Shown: positions 50,854 through 60,124 of the stretch, piece by piece | How the letters are laid out: every line of letters starts with the position of its first letter | How positions within the stretch are numbered: position 1 is the first letter of the stretch | Assembly: GCA_947503145.1 (NCBI GenBank) | Contig: CANNCP010000005.1 | Coordinates: forward strand, 124,001-188,000 | Direction: 5' to 3' | DNA: 64,000 bases | Origin: an uncultured Roseovarius sp. | GTDB lineage: Bacteria; Pseudomonadota; Alphaproteobacteria; Rhodobacterales; Rhodobacteraceae | The notes under the pieces: model-generated | What the model was told of the DNA's origin: nothing | Seen by the model: only the letters and a program-made list of their open reading frames with translations | Database searches by the model: none | Made by a program: the position numbers and the translations under genes

Positions 50854-53730
50854 TTATTGCTCCGGCACCAGAATCTCACGCTTGCCGACATGGTTGGCAG
50901 CCCCCACGAGGCCCTCGTCCTCCATCTGTTCGACCAGGCGCGCGGCCTTGTTATACCCGATGGCCAGCTTGCGCTGGATGTAAGAGGTACTGACCTTGCG
51001 GTCGGTGAGCACGACCTGCACCGCCTGATCATAGAGCGCATCCTCGCCGTCGGTGTTTCCGCCGAGGCCCAGAACCGCGTCGATATTGCTGGCCTTGTCG
51101 TCGTCCGGCCCTTCGACCACGCCACTCAGGTATGAGGGCGGACCGTATGCCTTGAGATTGTTGACGACTTCCTCGACCTCTTCGTCGCTCACGAACGGCC
51201 CGTGGCAGCGGGTGATCTTGGCCCCGCCCGCCATGTACAACATGTCGCCCATGCCCAAGAGCTGCTCGGCTCCCATTTCGCCCAGGATGGTGCGGCTGTC
51301 GATCTTGGACGTGACCTGAAAGCTGATACGCGTGGGAAAGTTGGCCTTGATCGTGCCAGTGATCACATCGACCGACGGGCGCTGCGTCGCCATGATGATG
51401 TGAATGCCGCTGGCCCGCGCCATCTGTGCCAGACGCTGAATGCAGGCCTCGATCTCTTTGCCCGCGACCATCATCAGATCGGCCATCTCATCGACGATCA
51501 CGACGATATAGGGCATCTTTTCGGGCGCGAATTCCTCGGTCTCGAACACCGGTTCGCCGGTATCATCGTCAAAGCCGGTCTGCACCGTACGGCTGAACAT
51601 CTCGCCCTTGCCCAAAGCATCCGCCACGCGACCGTTATAGCCATCGATGTTGCGCACACCCATCTTGGACATCTTGCGATAGCGCTCTTCCATCTCGGCA
51701 ACGGTCCACTTGAGCGCCACCACGGCCTTCTTGGGGTCAGTCACCACCGGAGACAGAAGATGCGGAATCCCGTCATAGACGCTGAGTTCCAGCATCTTGG
51801 GGTCAATCATGATCATCCGGCAGTCGTCCGGTGTCAGTTTATAAAGAAGCGACAGGATCATCGTATTGATCGCCACGGATTTACCCGACCCGGTCGTGCC
51901 CGCAATCAGAAGGTGGGGCATCTTGGCAAGGTTCGCGACCATCGGATCGCCGCCGATGTCCTTGCCCAGCGCCAGGGGCAGCCTCTGATTGCCGTCACCG
52001 AATTCACGGGTTGACAGGATTTCGCGCAGCGACACCATCTCGCGGTTGTCGTTGGGCAGTTCGATCCCGATCACAGTACGGCCCGGCACGGTGCTGACAC
52101 GCGCGCTGAGCGCCGACATGGACCGTGCGATATCGTCCGACAGACCGATCACGCGGGATGCCTTGAGGCCGGGCGCCGGCTCCAGTTCGTACATGGTGAC
52201 CACGGGACCGGGACGGACACTGACAATGTCACCCTTGACGCCGTAGTCATCCAGCACGTTTTCCAGCATGCGCGCATTTTCTTCGAGCGCCTCGTCACTG
52301 AGGTGATAACGCTGAATATTTTCAGCGCTCGACAGCAGACTGAGAGGCGGCAATTCAAATTTGATGTGCGCGCTCTCCTCGAATTGCAGTTTGGGCTGCT
52401 CCTCGGCCTTGGCGCGAATCGACGGTGCGGGTGCCTTGCGCACCGTATGTTGCACCACCTTGCGCGGCTCCGGCACCGGGATTCGTATGGCAGGCTCGGT
52501 CTGATAGGGTCCGTATCCTTCATCCTCGTCAACAACATCGGCTTGCGGTTCGGCGTGATAGGTATCGACCTGCGGAGTTCCCTGCGGTGCGGCAACGCGC
52601 GGGGCGGTCAGCGGCGGCTCGGGCGGCAGGCCCGCGTCCCAGCGCGTCGTATCCAACACCAGAGGGTCAGGCCCGCGCCCGCGCCCCTTGGTCAAAGGAG
52701 CCACGGATTCTACCTGGATGGCCGAGCTCTTGCGCACCCGGCTCTTGATCACGTCGGCGATCTTTTCCTTGATCCGGTCCGCTCCGGGCATGTCCTGCTC
52801 GCCTGCATGCGCCGTAGGCTCGACCAGTTCCGGCTCGGGCATCGGTTCGGGCTTGCGGATCAGCGACGGCATACGCGACAATAATCCGCCGGGCTTTTCC
52901 GCCGACTTGTGCAGCGGCGGCTCGTCCCGCACGTGAGGCTCGTCGATCACGGCGCCGGTGCTGCGGCGCATGCGCGGGGCAACGATGCTGACCTCGCGTT
53001 CGCGTGTCGTCTCATGCGCCGCGGCACGACCGGCCCGGCGCTCCTGCCGCGCTTGGGCAGCATTGCGCGCGCTTTCCGCACCCCGACCCAAGGCACCCAG
53101 TAGCATAGAATAGCTCATGATCAGACCCACCGCCAGGAAGCGCAAAATGCGCACCAGTTCGGCCCGGTCAAAGCCCAGCACGAACGCCCCCAGCACCAAC
53201 AACACCGCCCCCAATACCAGCGCCAGCAGCTTCAGCCCCGCCGCCGGGCCCACGGGCAGCACCCCCAGGACCGCGCCCAGGATGGTGTCGCCGAAAATGC
53301 CGCCCAGCCCAAAGCTGTGCGTCGCATACCATTCCGCCCCCGGGGTCAGCGAGGCCGCATAGAGCGATAGCACCGCAATCCAGATCGGCGCAAAGATCAG
53401 CCGTCCTATCACCCGCTCCTGCCCCCGGTGCAGCACAAAGCGCACACCCCAGACCACCAGCACGATGACGGCACCCCACGCACCCCAGCCGACAACCATA
53501 AAAAGCGTCGCAGCGATGGTCGCCCCGCTCTGGCCCAGCCAGTTCTGCACCGGCGTGTCAACCGCCGACAGCCACGATGGGTCGTCGGCGCTGTAGGTGG
53601 AGAACATCATCGCAACAAGGGCGGCCAGCGCCAGAAGCCCGAGGCCCAGCAACTCCTTGCCGCGTTTCTCGATCGCCTGCGCCATGTTGCTGTCCAGCAG
53701 CGGGTCGCGTCCTCGTGCCTGATATGCCAT
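50854..53730 (-). CDS. ftsK: DNA translocase FtsK
   Basis: Septum-located motor that pumps chromosome termini and activates dimer resolution. The 958-residue protein has four N-terminal membrane helices (about 25-200: [17 protein letters not shown] and others), a long Pro/charged linker (about 220-460), the RecA-like motor (Walker [16 protein letters not shown] near residue 613; Walker [14 protein letters not shown] near 745; [15 protein letters not shown]) and a C-terminal gamma winged helix ([20 protein letters not shown]) that reads KOPS sites. The start at 53730 follows GAGGCAAAAG. The aminotransferase gene ends 15 bp upstream, so they are likely co-transcribed. Confidence 0.96.
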   Translation of the reverse strand: MAYQARGRDPLLDSNMAQAIEKRGKELLGLGLLALAALVAMMFSTYSADDPSWLSAVDTPVQNWLGQSGATIAATLFMVVGWGAWGAVIVLVVWGVRFVLHRGQERVIGRLIFAPIWIAVLSLYAASLTPGAEWYATHSFGLGGIFGDTILGAVLGVLPVGPAAGLKLLALVLGAVLLVLGAFVLGFDRAELVRILRFLAVGLIMSYSMLLGALGRGAESARNAAQARQERRAGRAAAHETTREREVSIVAPRMRRSTGAVIDEPHVRDEPPLHKSAEKPGGLLSRMPSLIRKPEPMPEPELVEPTAHAGEQDMPGADRIKEKIADVIKSRVRKSSAIQVESVAPLTKGRGRGPDPLVLDTTRWDAGLPPEPPLTAPRVAAPQGTPQVDTYHAEPQADVVDEDEGYGPYQTEPAIRIPVPEPRKVVQHTVRKAPAPSIRAKAEEQPKLQFEESAHIKFELPPLSLLSSAENIQRYHLSDEALEENARMLENVLDDYGVKGDIVSVRPGPVVTMYELEPAPGLKASRVIGLSDDIARSMSALSARVSTVPGRTVIGIELPNDNREMVSLREILSTREFGDGNQRLPLALGKDIGGDPMVANLAKMPHLLIAGTTGSGKSVAINTMILSLLYKLTPDDCRMIMIDPKMLELSVYDGIPHLLSPVVTDPKKAVVALKWTVAEMEERYRKMSKMGVRNIDGYNGRVADALGKGEMFSRTVQTGFDDDTGEPVFETEEFAPEKMPYIVVIVDEMADLMMVAGKEIEACIQRLAQMARASGIHIIMATQRPSVDVITGTIKANFPTRISFQVTSKIDSRTILGEMGAEQLLGMGDMLYMAGGAKITRCHGPFVSDEEVEEVVNNLKAYGPPSYLSGVVEGPDDDKASNIDAVLGLGGNTDGEDALYDQAVQVVLTDRKVSTSYIQRKLAIGYNKAARLVEQMEDEGLVGAANHVGKREILVPEQ

Positions 53731-53745
53731 CTTTTGCCTCGTACC

Positions 53746-54924
53746 TTATATGTAAAGACAATCACGCAGGCGGGTCAGCCCGCGCGTCATCTCGTCTATT
53801 GGGGCCACCATCGCGACCCGGATGTATCTCTGGCCCGGGTTACCCCCGGGGGTTTCGCGGCTCAGATAGGCGCCGGGCAGAACCCGCACACCGGTCTCTC
53901 GCCACAGATGCAGCGCCGCCGCCTCGCCGTCCTCGACCGGTAGCCACAGGAAAAACCCGGCCTCCGGCCCGCGGTAGCCCGGCACGCCCTGCATGATCGC
54001 ATCGGCGCGCGCGTATTTTTCGCGGTAAAGGCCGCGATTCTCTTCCACGTGCGTATCGTCGGCCCAAACCGCCTCGGCCACCCGTTGCAGCGGCATGGGC
54101 AGCGGCGCGCCCGCATAGGCGCGCAACTGCTTGATGCGTCTAAGGCTCTCTGGTCCACCCGCAACAAAGCCGCTGCGCAGCCCCGGCAGGTTCGACCTCT
54201 TGGACAGGCTGTGAAACGCCACCACGCGCTCGGCATCGACCTGCATCCGCGCGGCCACCGCCAGCACGCCTTCGGGCGGCGCATCGCGGTAGATCTCGCT
54301 ATAGCATTCGTCGGCAAACACCTTGAAGTCGTATTTCTCCGCCAATGCCAACAGGTCCTGCCAATATTCTGCCGTGGCCACCGCACCCTGCGGATTGCTT
54401 GGCGAACACAGATAGGCCACCGCCACGCGGTTCAGCACATCTGCGGGCAGGGCGCTGAAATCCGGCAGATATCCCGTCTCTCGCGTGGCCGGCACAAAGA
54501 CCGGCTCGGCCCCGACCGAAAGCGCCGCCACCATGTAGACCTGATAGAACGGGTTCGGCACCAGAACCACGGGGGTCGCGCCCGCCTTGGTCTCGGGGCA
54601 CAGCGCCATCATCGCATTGTAGAGCCCCTCGCGCGTGCCGTTGAGCGCCACCACCTGACTGCCGGGATCAAGCGTCACGCCGTAACGCCGCGCGATCCAG
54701 CCGCAGATTGCGGCCTGCAATTCGGGCGTGCCGTCATTGGCCGGGTAGAGGCCGAATTCTGCCGCGTTGCGAGTGATGATCTCGGTGATCCACGGCGGAA
54801 ATGCGTGTTTCGGCTCGCCGATCGTCATGTGCAGCACTTCGCCGCCCGGTTCTGCCACGTCCAACAGGGCGCGCAAACGCGGGAATGCATAGGCCGGAAG
54901 GTTCGAAAACCGCTCGGGAAACAT
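53746..54924 (-). CDS. class I/II aminotransferase (DapC-like)
   Basis: A PLP enzyme of fold type I with 392 residues. Conserved points are GEPKHAFPPW, LYPANDGTPELQAAI, VALNGTREGLYNAM, NPFYQVYMVAA, CSPSNPQGAVA, the DECYSE Asp and the Schiff-base Lys in HSLSKRSNLPGLRSGF. In alphaproteobacteria this subgroup is often annotated as N-succinyldiaminopimelate aminotransferase, the lysine/peptidoglycan pathway, but other amino-acid specificities remain possible. The ATG at 54924 has GAGG upstream; a TTG five codons earlier is in frame. It is immediately upstream of ftsK. Confidence 0.88.
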   Translation of the reverse strand: MFPERFSNLPAYAFPRLRALLDVAEPGGEVLHMTIGEPKHAFPPWITEIITRNAAEFGLYPANDGTPELQAAICGWIARRYGVTLDPGSQVVALNGTREGLYNAMMALCPETKAGATPVVLVPNPFYQVYMVAALSVGAEPVFVPATRETGYLPDFSALPADVLNRVAVAYLCSPSNPQGAVATAEYWQDLLALAEKYDFKVFADECYSEIYRDAPPEGVLAVAARMQVDAERVVAFHSLSKRSNLPGLRSGFVAGGPESLRRIKQLRAYAGAPLPMPLQRVAEAVWADDTHVEENRGLYREKYARADAIMQGVPGYRGPEAGFFLWLPVEDGEAAALHLWRETGVRVLPGAYLSRETPGGNPGQRYIRVAMVAPIDEMTRGLTRLRDCLYI

Positions 54925-55083
54925 CTGAAACTGCCTCAAGGTTCGGGATCATTCACGCCCCGCTTATGGCAAAACTACTCCAAAGCCGGCCCTCAGGTCC
55001 AGCGAAACCACCTCTGGACACGGGATTTGTGGCATTTTGGCAAATCCGGCTTATTCTTTGTAAAATAACTCGAATCCAACGGG

Positions 55084-56412
55084 TTATCCCAGCGCTGTCT
55101 CCGCCGCCTGGGCGATGCGCAGCAGCCGTTCCTCGGCAAACGGCGCACCACAGAACATGATGCCGCAACTCGGTACACCGGTCGGCAGCGTGACCGAACT
55201 CAGATCCATCAGGTTGCCCACGCGGGTATTGCGCAGTGTCAGCAGGTTCTCGGTCAGATAATAGGCGTCATCCTCCATCAGCCGCTTTGCGTCGGGCGGC
55301 AAATTCGGTGCGGTCGGCATGATCACCGCGTCATAGCCCGCCACGCGGGTGGCCCAATCCGCGCGAAACCGGTCCAGACGCCGACAGGCGGCGACGTAAT
55401 CGGCGGCACGGAACTCGGCACCGCTGCGGAACCGATCGCGGATCGCGCCGAACATCTTGTCCGGTGCGGCCTCAATTGCATCTCCCCAGATCCCGTAGGC
55501 TTCGGCGGTATACAGGATGCCGCTAAGCGGCATGACCTCGGCGATCTCGGGTGCCTCCAGTGGCGTGATCTGCGCGCCTGCATCGCGCAGCCGTTGCACT
55601 GCATCCTGATAGGCGGCCAGTGGGGTTTCGCGCATGTCGTCCATCACCACGGTCTGCAGTGCAGCAAAGCGCATGCCCCGCAGCGACGCACCGCGCAGAT
55701 CTGGCGCACGCCCGCCTTCAAGCGCGGCCAGCATCAATGCTGCATCCTCCACCGTGCGGCAAAGCGGGCCGATGGTGTCGAATTTCGCGGCCAGCGGCAC
55801 GACACCCTCCAGCGACAGCCGCCCGCTCGTGGTCTTGAGCCCCACCAGATCGTTCCACGCCGACGGGATGCGCACCGAGCCGCCGGTATCACTACCGACA
55901 CCGCACGCCGCAAGGTCAAAGGCGACGCTCGCCGCCGCTCCGCTGGACGACCCTCCCGGCACGGCGGTCGCATCGTTGATACAGGGCGGTGTCGCGGTCA
56001 TCGGGTTGAGGCCGAGGCCAGAAAAGGCCAACTCGCTCATATGCGTCTTGCCCAGACAGACAAGGCCCGCCGCCGTGGCATTGCGCAGGACCTCGCCATC
56101 GCGCGCGGGCACTCGCCCCTCCAGCAGTTTCGACCCCGCTTCTGTCGCCACTCCGGCGCTGTCCACCATATCCTTCCAGCTGATCGGCACACCATCAAGT
56201 GGCCCGCAGCGTTGCCCCGCCTGTGCCCGCCCTGCGGCGGCACGCGCCTCGGCACGGGCGCGGTCATGGGTCACGACCGTATAAATGCGCGCACTGTCCG
56301 CGTGTCTGTCGATTGCCTTCAGATAGGTTTCTGTCAGCGCCACTGCATCGATCTCGCCTGTGCCGATCCCCCGGCCCAGATCTGCCGCACTCATCCTGAG
56401 CCAGTCCTGCAT
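55084..56412 (-). CDS. amidase-signature family hydrolase
   Basis: A Ser-cisSer-Lys amidohydrolase of 442 residues. The triad is visible: Lys in VPISWKDMVDSAG (near residue 78), the cis-Ser in SDTGGSVRIPSAW and the nucleophile region VPGGSSSGAAASVAFD. It could be a general amidase or a GatA-like enzyme, but no gatB or gatC is adjacent and the chain is shorter than GatA, so an amidase of unknown substrate is the safer call. The ATG at 56412 has GGGGGCGGG upstream. It is divergent from the ubiH-type gene, with an 88-bp shared control region. Confidence 0.9.
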   Translation of the reverse strand: MQDWLRMSAADLGRGIGTGEIDAVALTETYLKAIDRHADSARIYTVVTHDRARAEARAAAGRAQAGQRCGPLDGVPISWKDMVDSAGVATEAGSKLLEGRVPARDGEVLRNATAAGLVCLGKTHMSELAFSGLGLNPMTATPPCINDATAVPGGSSSGAAASVAFDLAACGVGSDTGGSVRIPSAWNDLVGLKTTSGRLSLEGVVPLAAKFDTIGPLCRTVEDAALMLAALEGGRAPDLRGASLRGMRFAALQTVVMDDMRETPLAAYQDAVQRLRDAGAQITPLEAPEIAEVMPLSGILYTAEAYGIWGDAIEAAPDKMFGAIRDRFRSGAEFRAADYVAACRRLDRFRADWATRVAGYDAVIMPTAPNLPPDAKRLMEDDAYYLTENLLTLRNTRVGNLMDLSSVTLPTGVPSCGIMFCGAPFAEERLLRIAQAAETALG

Positions 56413-56500
56413 TCCCGCCCCCTGCAAATGTCGATTTGCGCAGAAGGTAGCGACAGTCACGCGCATGGACAATCCCGCAACGTCCACCATATTGAGGGGC

Positions 56501-57721
56501 ATGACACATGACAGCGATATCCTGATTGTTGGTGGCGGGCTGAATGGCCCTGCCCTCGCCCTTGCGCTGGCACAGGCGGGCCAGCGCGTGACAGTGATCG
56601 ACGCCCTGCCCCATCCGGTGCGCAAGAACGCCGCCTTTGACGGGCGCGCCTATGCGCTGGCTCTCGCCTCGGTCCGGCTGCTGCGGGCCATCGGCATCTG
56701 GGACCGGATCGCCGCCAAGGCGCAGCCGATGCTGGAAATCAAGGTCAGCGACGGACGCGCAGGCACCGGGCCGCTATCACCGTTTTTCCTGCACTTCGAT
56801 CACGGCGAAATCGAGGAAGGCCCGATGGGTCATATGTGCGAGGACCGCTTCTTGCGCCGCGCGTTTCTGGATGCAATGAGCCAAGAGGCGAACATCCGCC
56901 AGATTTCCGGCGATGCGGTCACGGCACAAACGATGGTGCCCGGCGGTGTGGAAGTTACGCTGAGTTCGGGCAAGGTGCTGCGCAGCGGACTGCTGATCGG
57001 CTCTGACGGGCGCCGTTCAGGCACGGCAGAGCGCGCCGGCATCCGCCGCACCGGATGGGACTATGGCCAGACGGCACTGGTCTGTTCCATCGCACATGAA
57101 AAACCGCATCACGGCATCGCCCATCAGTTCTTCATGCCGTCCGGCCCGTTGGCCATCCTGCCGCTGCCCGGCAACGTGTCCTCCATTGTATGGAGCGAAA
57201 CCACCGCCACTGCCGCAAGTTTTGCCGCATTGGACGACGCCGATTTCCTTCATGTTCTGCGCCCGCGTTTCGGCGACTTTCTGGGAGAGATCGCCATAAA
57301 AGGGCCGCGCTACAGCTATCCGCTGGGCCTGAGCCTGGCCAACCACCTGGTTGCCGAGCGCGTGGCGCTGGTCGGCGATGCGGCGCACGGACTGCATCCG
57401 GTCGCCGGTCAGGGGCTCAATGCTGGGCTGCGCGATGTGGCGGCGCTGGCGCATGTGCTGGACGAGGCGCGCCGACGCGGCGAGGATTTCGCCGCACAGG
57501 ACGTTCTGGAGCGATATCAGCGCTGGCGGAGGTTCGATATCCAGACGCTGGCGCTGGCCACCGATTTCAGTACCCGCCTGTTTTCCAGCGACAATCCGCT
57601 CTTGCGGCTGGGCCGCGATCTGGGAATGGGCGCAATCAATGCGCTGCCCGGTCTGCGGCGTGGGATGATCCGCGAGGCCGCCGGGCTGACCGGCGACCTG
57701 CCCGCGCTGATGCGCAGATAG
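56501..57721 (+). CDS. ubiH: UbiH/COQ6-family FAD monooxygenase
   Basis: A flavin hydroxylase of 406 residues, probably acting on the ubiquinone ring. The dinucleotide fold starts ILIVGGGLNGPALALALAQ, the middle motif is LIGSDGRRSG, and the FAD-binding GD motif is VALVGDAAHGLHPVAGQGLN. The C-terminus (STRLFSSDNPLLRLGRDLGM) is typical of UbiH/UbiF/COQ6. Alphaproteobacteria often have a broad-specificity UbiL or a UbiH-like enzyme, so the exact ring position is not fixed. The ATG at 56501 follows TTGAGGGGC. The stop is directly followed by a shared terminator. Confidence 0.9.
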   Translation: MTHDSDILIVGGGLNGPALALALAQAGQRVTVIDALPHPVRKNAAFDGRAYALALASVRLLRAIGIWDRIAAKAQPMLEIKVSDGRAGTGPLSPFFLHFDHGEIEEGPMGHMCEDRFLRRAFLDAMSQEANIRQISGDAVTAQTMVPGGVEVTLSSGKVLRSGLLIGSDGRRSGTAERAGIRRTGWDYGQTALVCSIAHEKPHHGIAHQFFMPSGPLAILPLPGNVSSIVWSETTATAASFAALDDADFLHVLRPRFGDFLGEIAIKGPRYSYPLGLSLANHLVAERVALVGDAAHGLHPVAGQGLNAGLRDVAALAHVLDEARRRGEDFAAQDVLERYQRWRRFDIQTLALATDFSTRLFSSDNPLLRLGRDLGMGAINALPGLRRGMIREAAGLTGDLPALMRR

Positions 57722-57745
57722 CGCGGCGGCGCAACACCGCCGCGC
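57721..57745. terminator. bidirectional terminator between ubiH and the M14-like gene
   Basis: GCGCGGCGG (57721-57729) pairs perfectly with CCGCCGCGC (57737-57745). The two genes end at 57721 and 57752. Confidence 0.7.
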
Positions 57746-57751
57746 CGCATA

Positions 57752-58648
57752 TCACTGAACGGACTTGTTGCGCACCCTGATGCGGTGGAAAGTCATCATC
57801 GTGTCCAGCATCGCCTTTTGCTGTTCCAGATGCCCGTGCTCTGCCTCGATGTTGAAATACTCACCCAGATCGTTGAGCACGACATAGTTCGAGAACGAGC
57901 AATCGTTGCGGTCGGGGCGCACATGTTCGTAGATCACGTTTACCCCGCGTTCGAGAAAGAATTCGGCCGCCTTCTTGGCACGGCGCTCCTCCTCGAACGG
58001 CTTGCTGCCTGCCAACAGGATCGCATCATCCTCGTCAGCCTCGGCCACCTCCGTCATCAGGCCTTTCATCACTGCGCTTTCCCGCCCGGCGCTGATCCCG
58101 CCGCTGCCGCCATTCCCGGCATGTCCATCCGCATTGTTGTGCAGTGTCAGGAAAAAATTGATGCGCGGATTGCGCAGATCCAGCAGGAACTGGGTGAAAA
58201 TCGGAGCGGGGCGTTTGCGCATGTCGTTGCAGCTGGCCGTTGCTTTCTTGGTCATCCCGAAATTGCGGTTCGGATCCTGACCCTGATGGGTGCGGCTGTC
58301 GCCCGCTTCCACCGCGATCACCTTGCCGCCGTACCGCAGCACCGAATAGATTGCGGTGTCGAACGCGGTGTTTTCGTTGTCATGCAGCAGGTAAATGGTC
58401 GGGCCGTTGGGCTGTTTGGTGTTGTCGATCACCGTAATCTGCCATTTCAGGCCGTTTTCCTCGAAATCAAGAGATGACAGGCATAGCCCGCTTTTAGGCC
58501 CGAGAACCGCAGCGTGACGCTTCACGTCCTTGTCGCGCATCTCGTCTGGCTTCAGGCAGCCATCTTCGGTGTCCTGCGCGGCTGCACCGCCCGCCAGCAA
58601 CGCCAGCAGGGCCGCGCCGCCAAGAGTCTTCTTAACTAATTTTATCAT
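57752..58648 (-). CDS. exported M14-like (zinc carboxypeptidase-fold) protein
   Basis: I do not recognise a named family, but the pattern is that of M14 carboxypeptidases. After a signal peptide (TLGGAALLALLAGGAAAQ) it shows an HxxE zinc pair (LLHDNENTA, H89 and E92), the NR substrate motif DPNRNFG (N127, R128), a later His (FFLTLHNNADGH, H170) and a Glu near the end (FNIEAEHGH, about 268-270). A D,L- or D,D-carboxypeptidase of peptidoglycan or a peptide-trimming enzyme are both possible. It has 298 residues. Last gene of the eight-gene minus-strand cluster; it starts 6 bp after the preceding stop. Cys at about 31, 56, 140 and in NDCSFS may pair in the periplasm. Confidence 0.75.
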   Translation of the reverse strand: MIKLVKKTLGGAALLALLAGGAAAQDTEDGCLKPDEMRDKDVKRHAAVLGPKSGLCLSSLDFEENGLKWQITVIDNTKQPNGPTIYLLHDNENTAFDTAIYSVLRYGGKVIAVEAGDSRTHQGQDPNRNFGMTKKATASCNDMRKRPAPIFTQFLLDLRNPRINFFLTLHNNADGHAGNGGSGGISAGRESAVMKGLMTEVAEADEDDAILLAGSKPFEEERRAKKAAEFFLERGVNVIYEHVRPDRNDCSFSNYVVLNDLGEYFNIEAEHGHLEQQKAMLDTMMTFHRIRVRNKSVQ

Positions 58649-58654
58649 GGGAAC

Positions 58655-59485
58655 CTATTGTGCTGAGAGGCGGAAAAAGCCCTTGCCGCAGTAGCCGTTA
58701 TACAGTTCGGCATTGAACATCGGGCCAGAGATTACGGTATGGTTCTTGGGCCGCGGCGTCACACCATCGCGGGTGACAGAGATATAGGAGTTCTGGCTGA
58801 TCGTGCCCCGCCAGGTGTGGCCGCCAGAGGTGAACTCTACCCGGCCATTATCGAGATAGGCATCGCCGGCATAGTAGCTCTTGCAGATGCGGGCTTTGGC
58901 ACCGGTATAGGAATTATGGTAGCCGCGCTCAAACCGGAAAATCCCGGTTGCCAAGTCCCCTCCTGCGTAGCTTTCATCCGGCAATGCGTCGTCCGGTTTG
59001 CCCTGACAGTATTTGTCGACCACCATTTGCGAGGTTTCTCCCTCGACAAATCCGGGGTTCAAACGTGCCTTGAAGGCCAGCGCCTTGTGCTGCCCGCAGC
59101 TGAGTGCGGCGCCGCCCTCGGCAGAGGCCACTTCCGAAGTCTGCGCCGACCCGCCGCTGGAACTGGTCGTGGTACTGCCGCTATTGTTGTGGCAAAGCTT
59201 GTTCAGCTCGTCGATCGTGTATTTGCCGATATCGGCGCTGCCCAGCGTCGGACAGCCAATATTCATTCTCAGTTGCTGCGCCTCTGCAGTCCCTGCGCCA
59301 AAGAACACCCCTAATGTCATTGCCAGAACCGCAACGGCCCTCGACCTAAAGCGTTCCGCCTTAAACCTGAGGCACTCAGTTAAGGTGGAATGCGTGCAAC
59401 GATCATATGTATCGCTGCGTTCCGCGAAAAGCTGTGATTCAGGTTTTTCGCGGAACGCTTTAATCGCATTTTGCTTGAGAAACAT
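58655..59485 (-). CDS. exported unknown protein with a signal peptide split by the 116-bp element
   Basis: Function unknown. From the ATG at 59485 the chain has 276 residues. It begins MFLKQNAI, is interrupted by 38 residues encoded by the repeat (59347-59462, read in antisense), and resumes RSRAVAVLAMTLGVFFGAG-TAEA. Removing the repeat and one TA restores a textbook signal peptide. The mature part has a Ser/Thr/Gly-rich linker (about 100-120) and a C-terminal domain with several Cys (LSCGQHKA, DKYCQGK, ARICKSYY, NGYCGKG). An ATG at 59518 is also in frame. It overlaps the metallopeptidase gene upstream and is 6 bp from the M14-like gene. Whether the elongated signal still works is open. Confidence 0.75.
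   Translation of the reverse strand: MFLKQNAIKAFREKPESQLFAERSDTYDRCTHSTLTECLRFKAERFRSRAVAVLAMTLGVFFGAGTAEAQQLRMNIGCPTLGSADIGKYTIDELNKLCHNNSGSTTTSSSGGSAQTSEVASAEGGAALSCGQHKALAFKARLNPGFVEGETSQMVVDKYCQGKPDDALPDESYAGGDLATGIFRFERGYHNSYTGAKARICKSYYAGDAYLDNGRVEFTSGGHTWRGTISQNSYISVTRDGVTPRPKNHTVISGPMFNAELYNGYCGKGFFRLSAQ
59347..59462 (+). repeat. 116-bp MITE-like element, copy 3, inside coding sequence
   Basis: Bounded by TA and the terminal repeats AAGCGTTCCGC/GCGGAACGCTT. If one TA is a target duplication, the net insertion is 114 bp, exactly 38 codons. It lies where the metallopeptidase gene ends and the downstream gene begins, in an overlap of 26-59 bases. The upstream stop is kept (TAG would become TAA) and the downstream frame stays open through the whole element. 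Confidence 0.88.
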
Positions 59486-60107
59486 AAGCAACCCCCATGC
59501 TTGATAATGTAATTTCATCGTCTGTTACCGTCTGAAACCCCTGCCGAAAGGCTAGGAATCGCTCGGCCCCCAATCCATGATGACCGTTATTGTCGGTCTG
59601 ACCGTCGCCCAAAGTGTAAAACATCTCGGTTATATTCGACAGTTTGATGTCATAGAGCCGCCCGCGCCAACCCATGTACCCGCCCGCCAGATAATCGGCG
59701 TGAAGCTCAATGCACTTGACCCGATGTGGATTGGTCTCGACCAGCATGTTCAAAAGGCCATGCTTGGTCTGAAAGGCATGCGCGGCCTCATGTGCGATGA
59801 CCGCGATCGCCCGGTTGATGTTGCCCGGCGGGTTGGCAACGTCGAGGAAGAACTCGATACCGACAACCAGGGTGTTTTTCCTGATGTCATAATAGGCACC
59901 GTATTCCTCTTCATCCATGCAGAACGCGTCGAACCGAAAATCGAAGAACCGCTCGATTTCGTCCTGCGTGGTGATCAGCACCTGCTTGAAGACGCTCTCT
60001 TCCATCTCGTTCACGTCGAACTGATAGACACCAGCGCATTGCGCTGTCGCGCCGGTTGCTGCACTCAGGCCGAGGCCCAATACGCATGCCGCGAGATATG
60101 TCCTCAT
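59460..60107 (-). CDS. exported HExxH metallopeptidase-like protein
   Basis: A probable periplasmic zinc peptidase of 215 residues. It has a signal peptide (TYLAACVLGLGLSAATGATA), a helical region, then the motif VIAHEAAHAFQ (HEAAH at 106-110) and a downstream IELHADYLAGGYMGW, whose Glu (about 134) fits the third zinc ligand as in gluzincins; the HAD-x-LAGGYMG pattern recalls the neutral zinc metallopeptidase YpfJ group. A GTG three codons upstream (60116) is an alternative start. It starts 17 bp after the trypsin-like gene. Its last codon and stop touch the inserted 116-bp element. Confidence 0.8.
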   Translation of the reverse strand: MRTYLAACVLGLGLSAATGATAQCAGVYQFDVNEMEESVFKQVLITTQDEIERFFDFRFDAFCMDEEEYGAYYDIRKNTLVVGIEFFLDVANPPGNINRAIAVIAHEAAHAFQTKHGLLNMLVETNPHRVKCIELHADYLAGGYMGWRGRLYDIKLSNITEMFYTLGDGQTDNNGHHGLGAERFLAFRQGFQTVTDDEITLSSMGVAYVSQAKCD

Positions 60108-60124
60108 CCCAGCCACCGCTTTGC

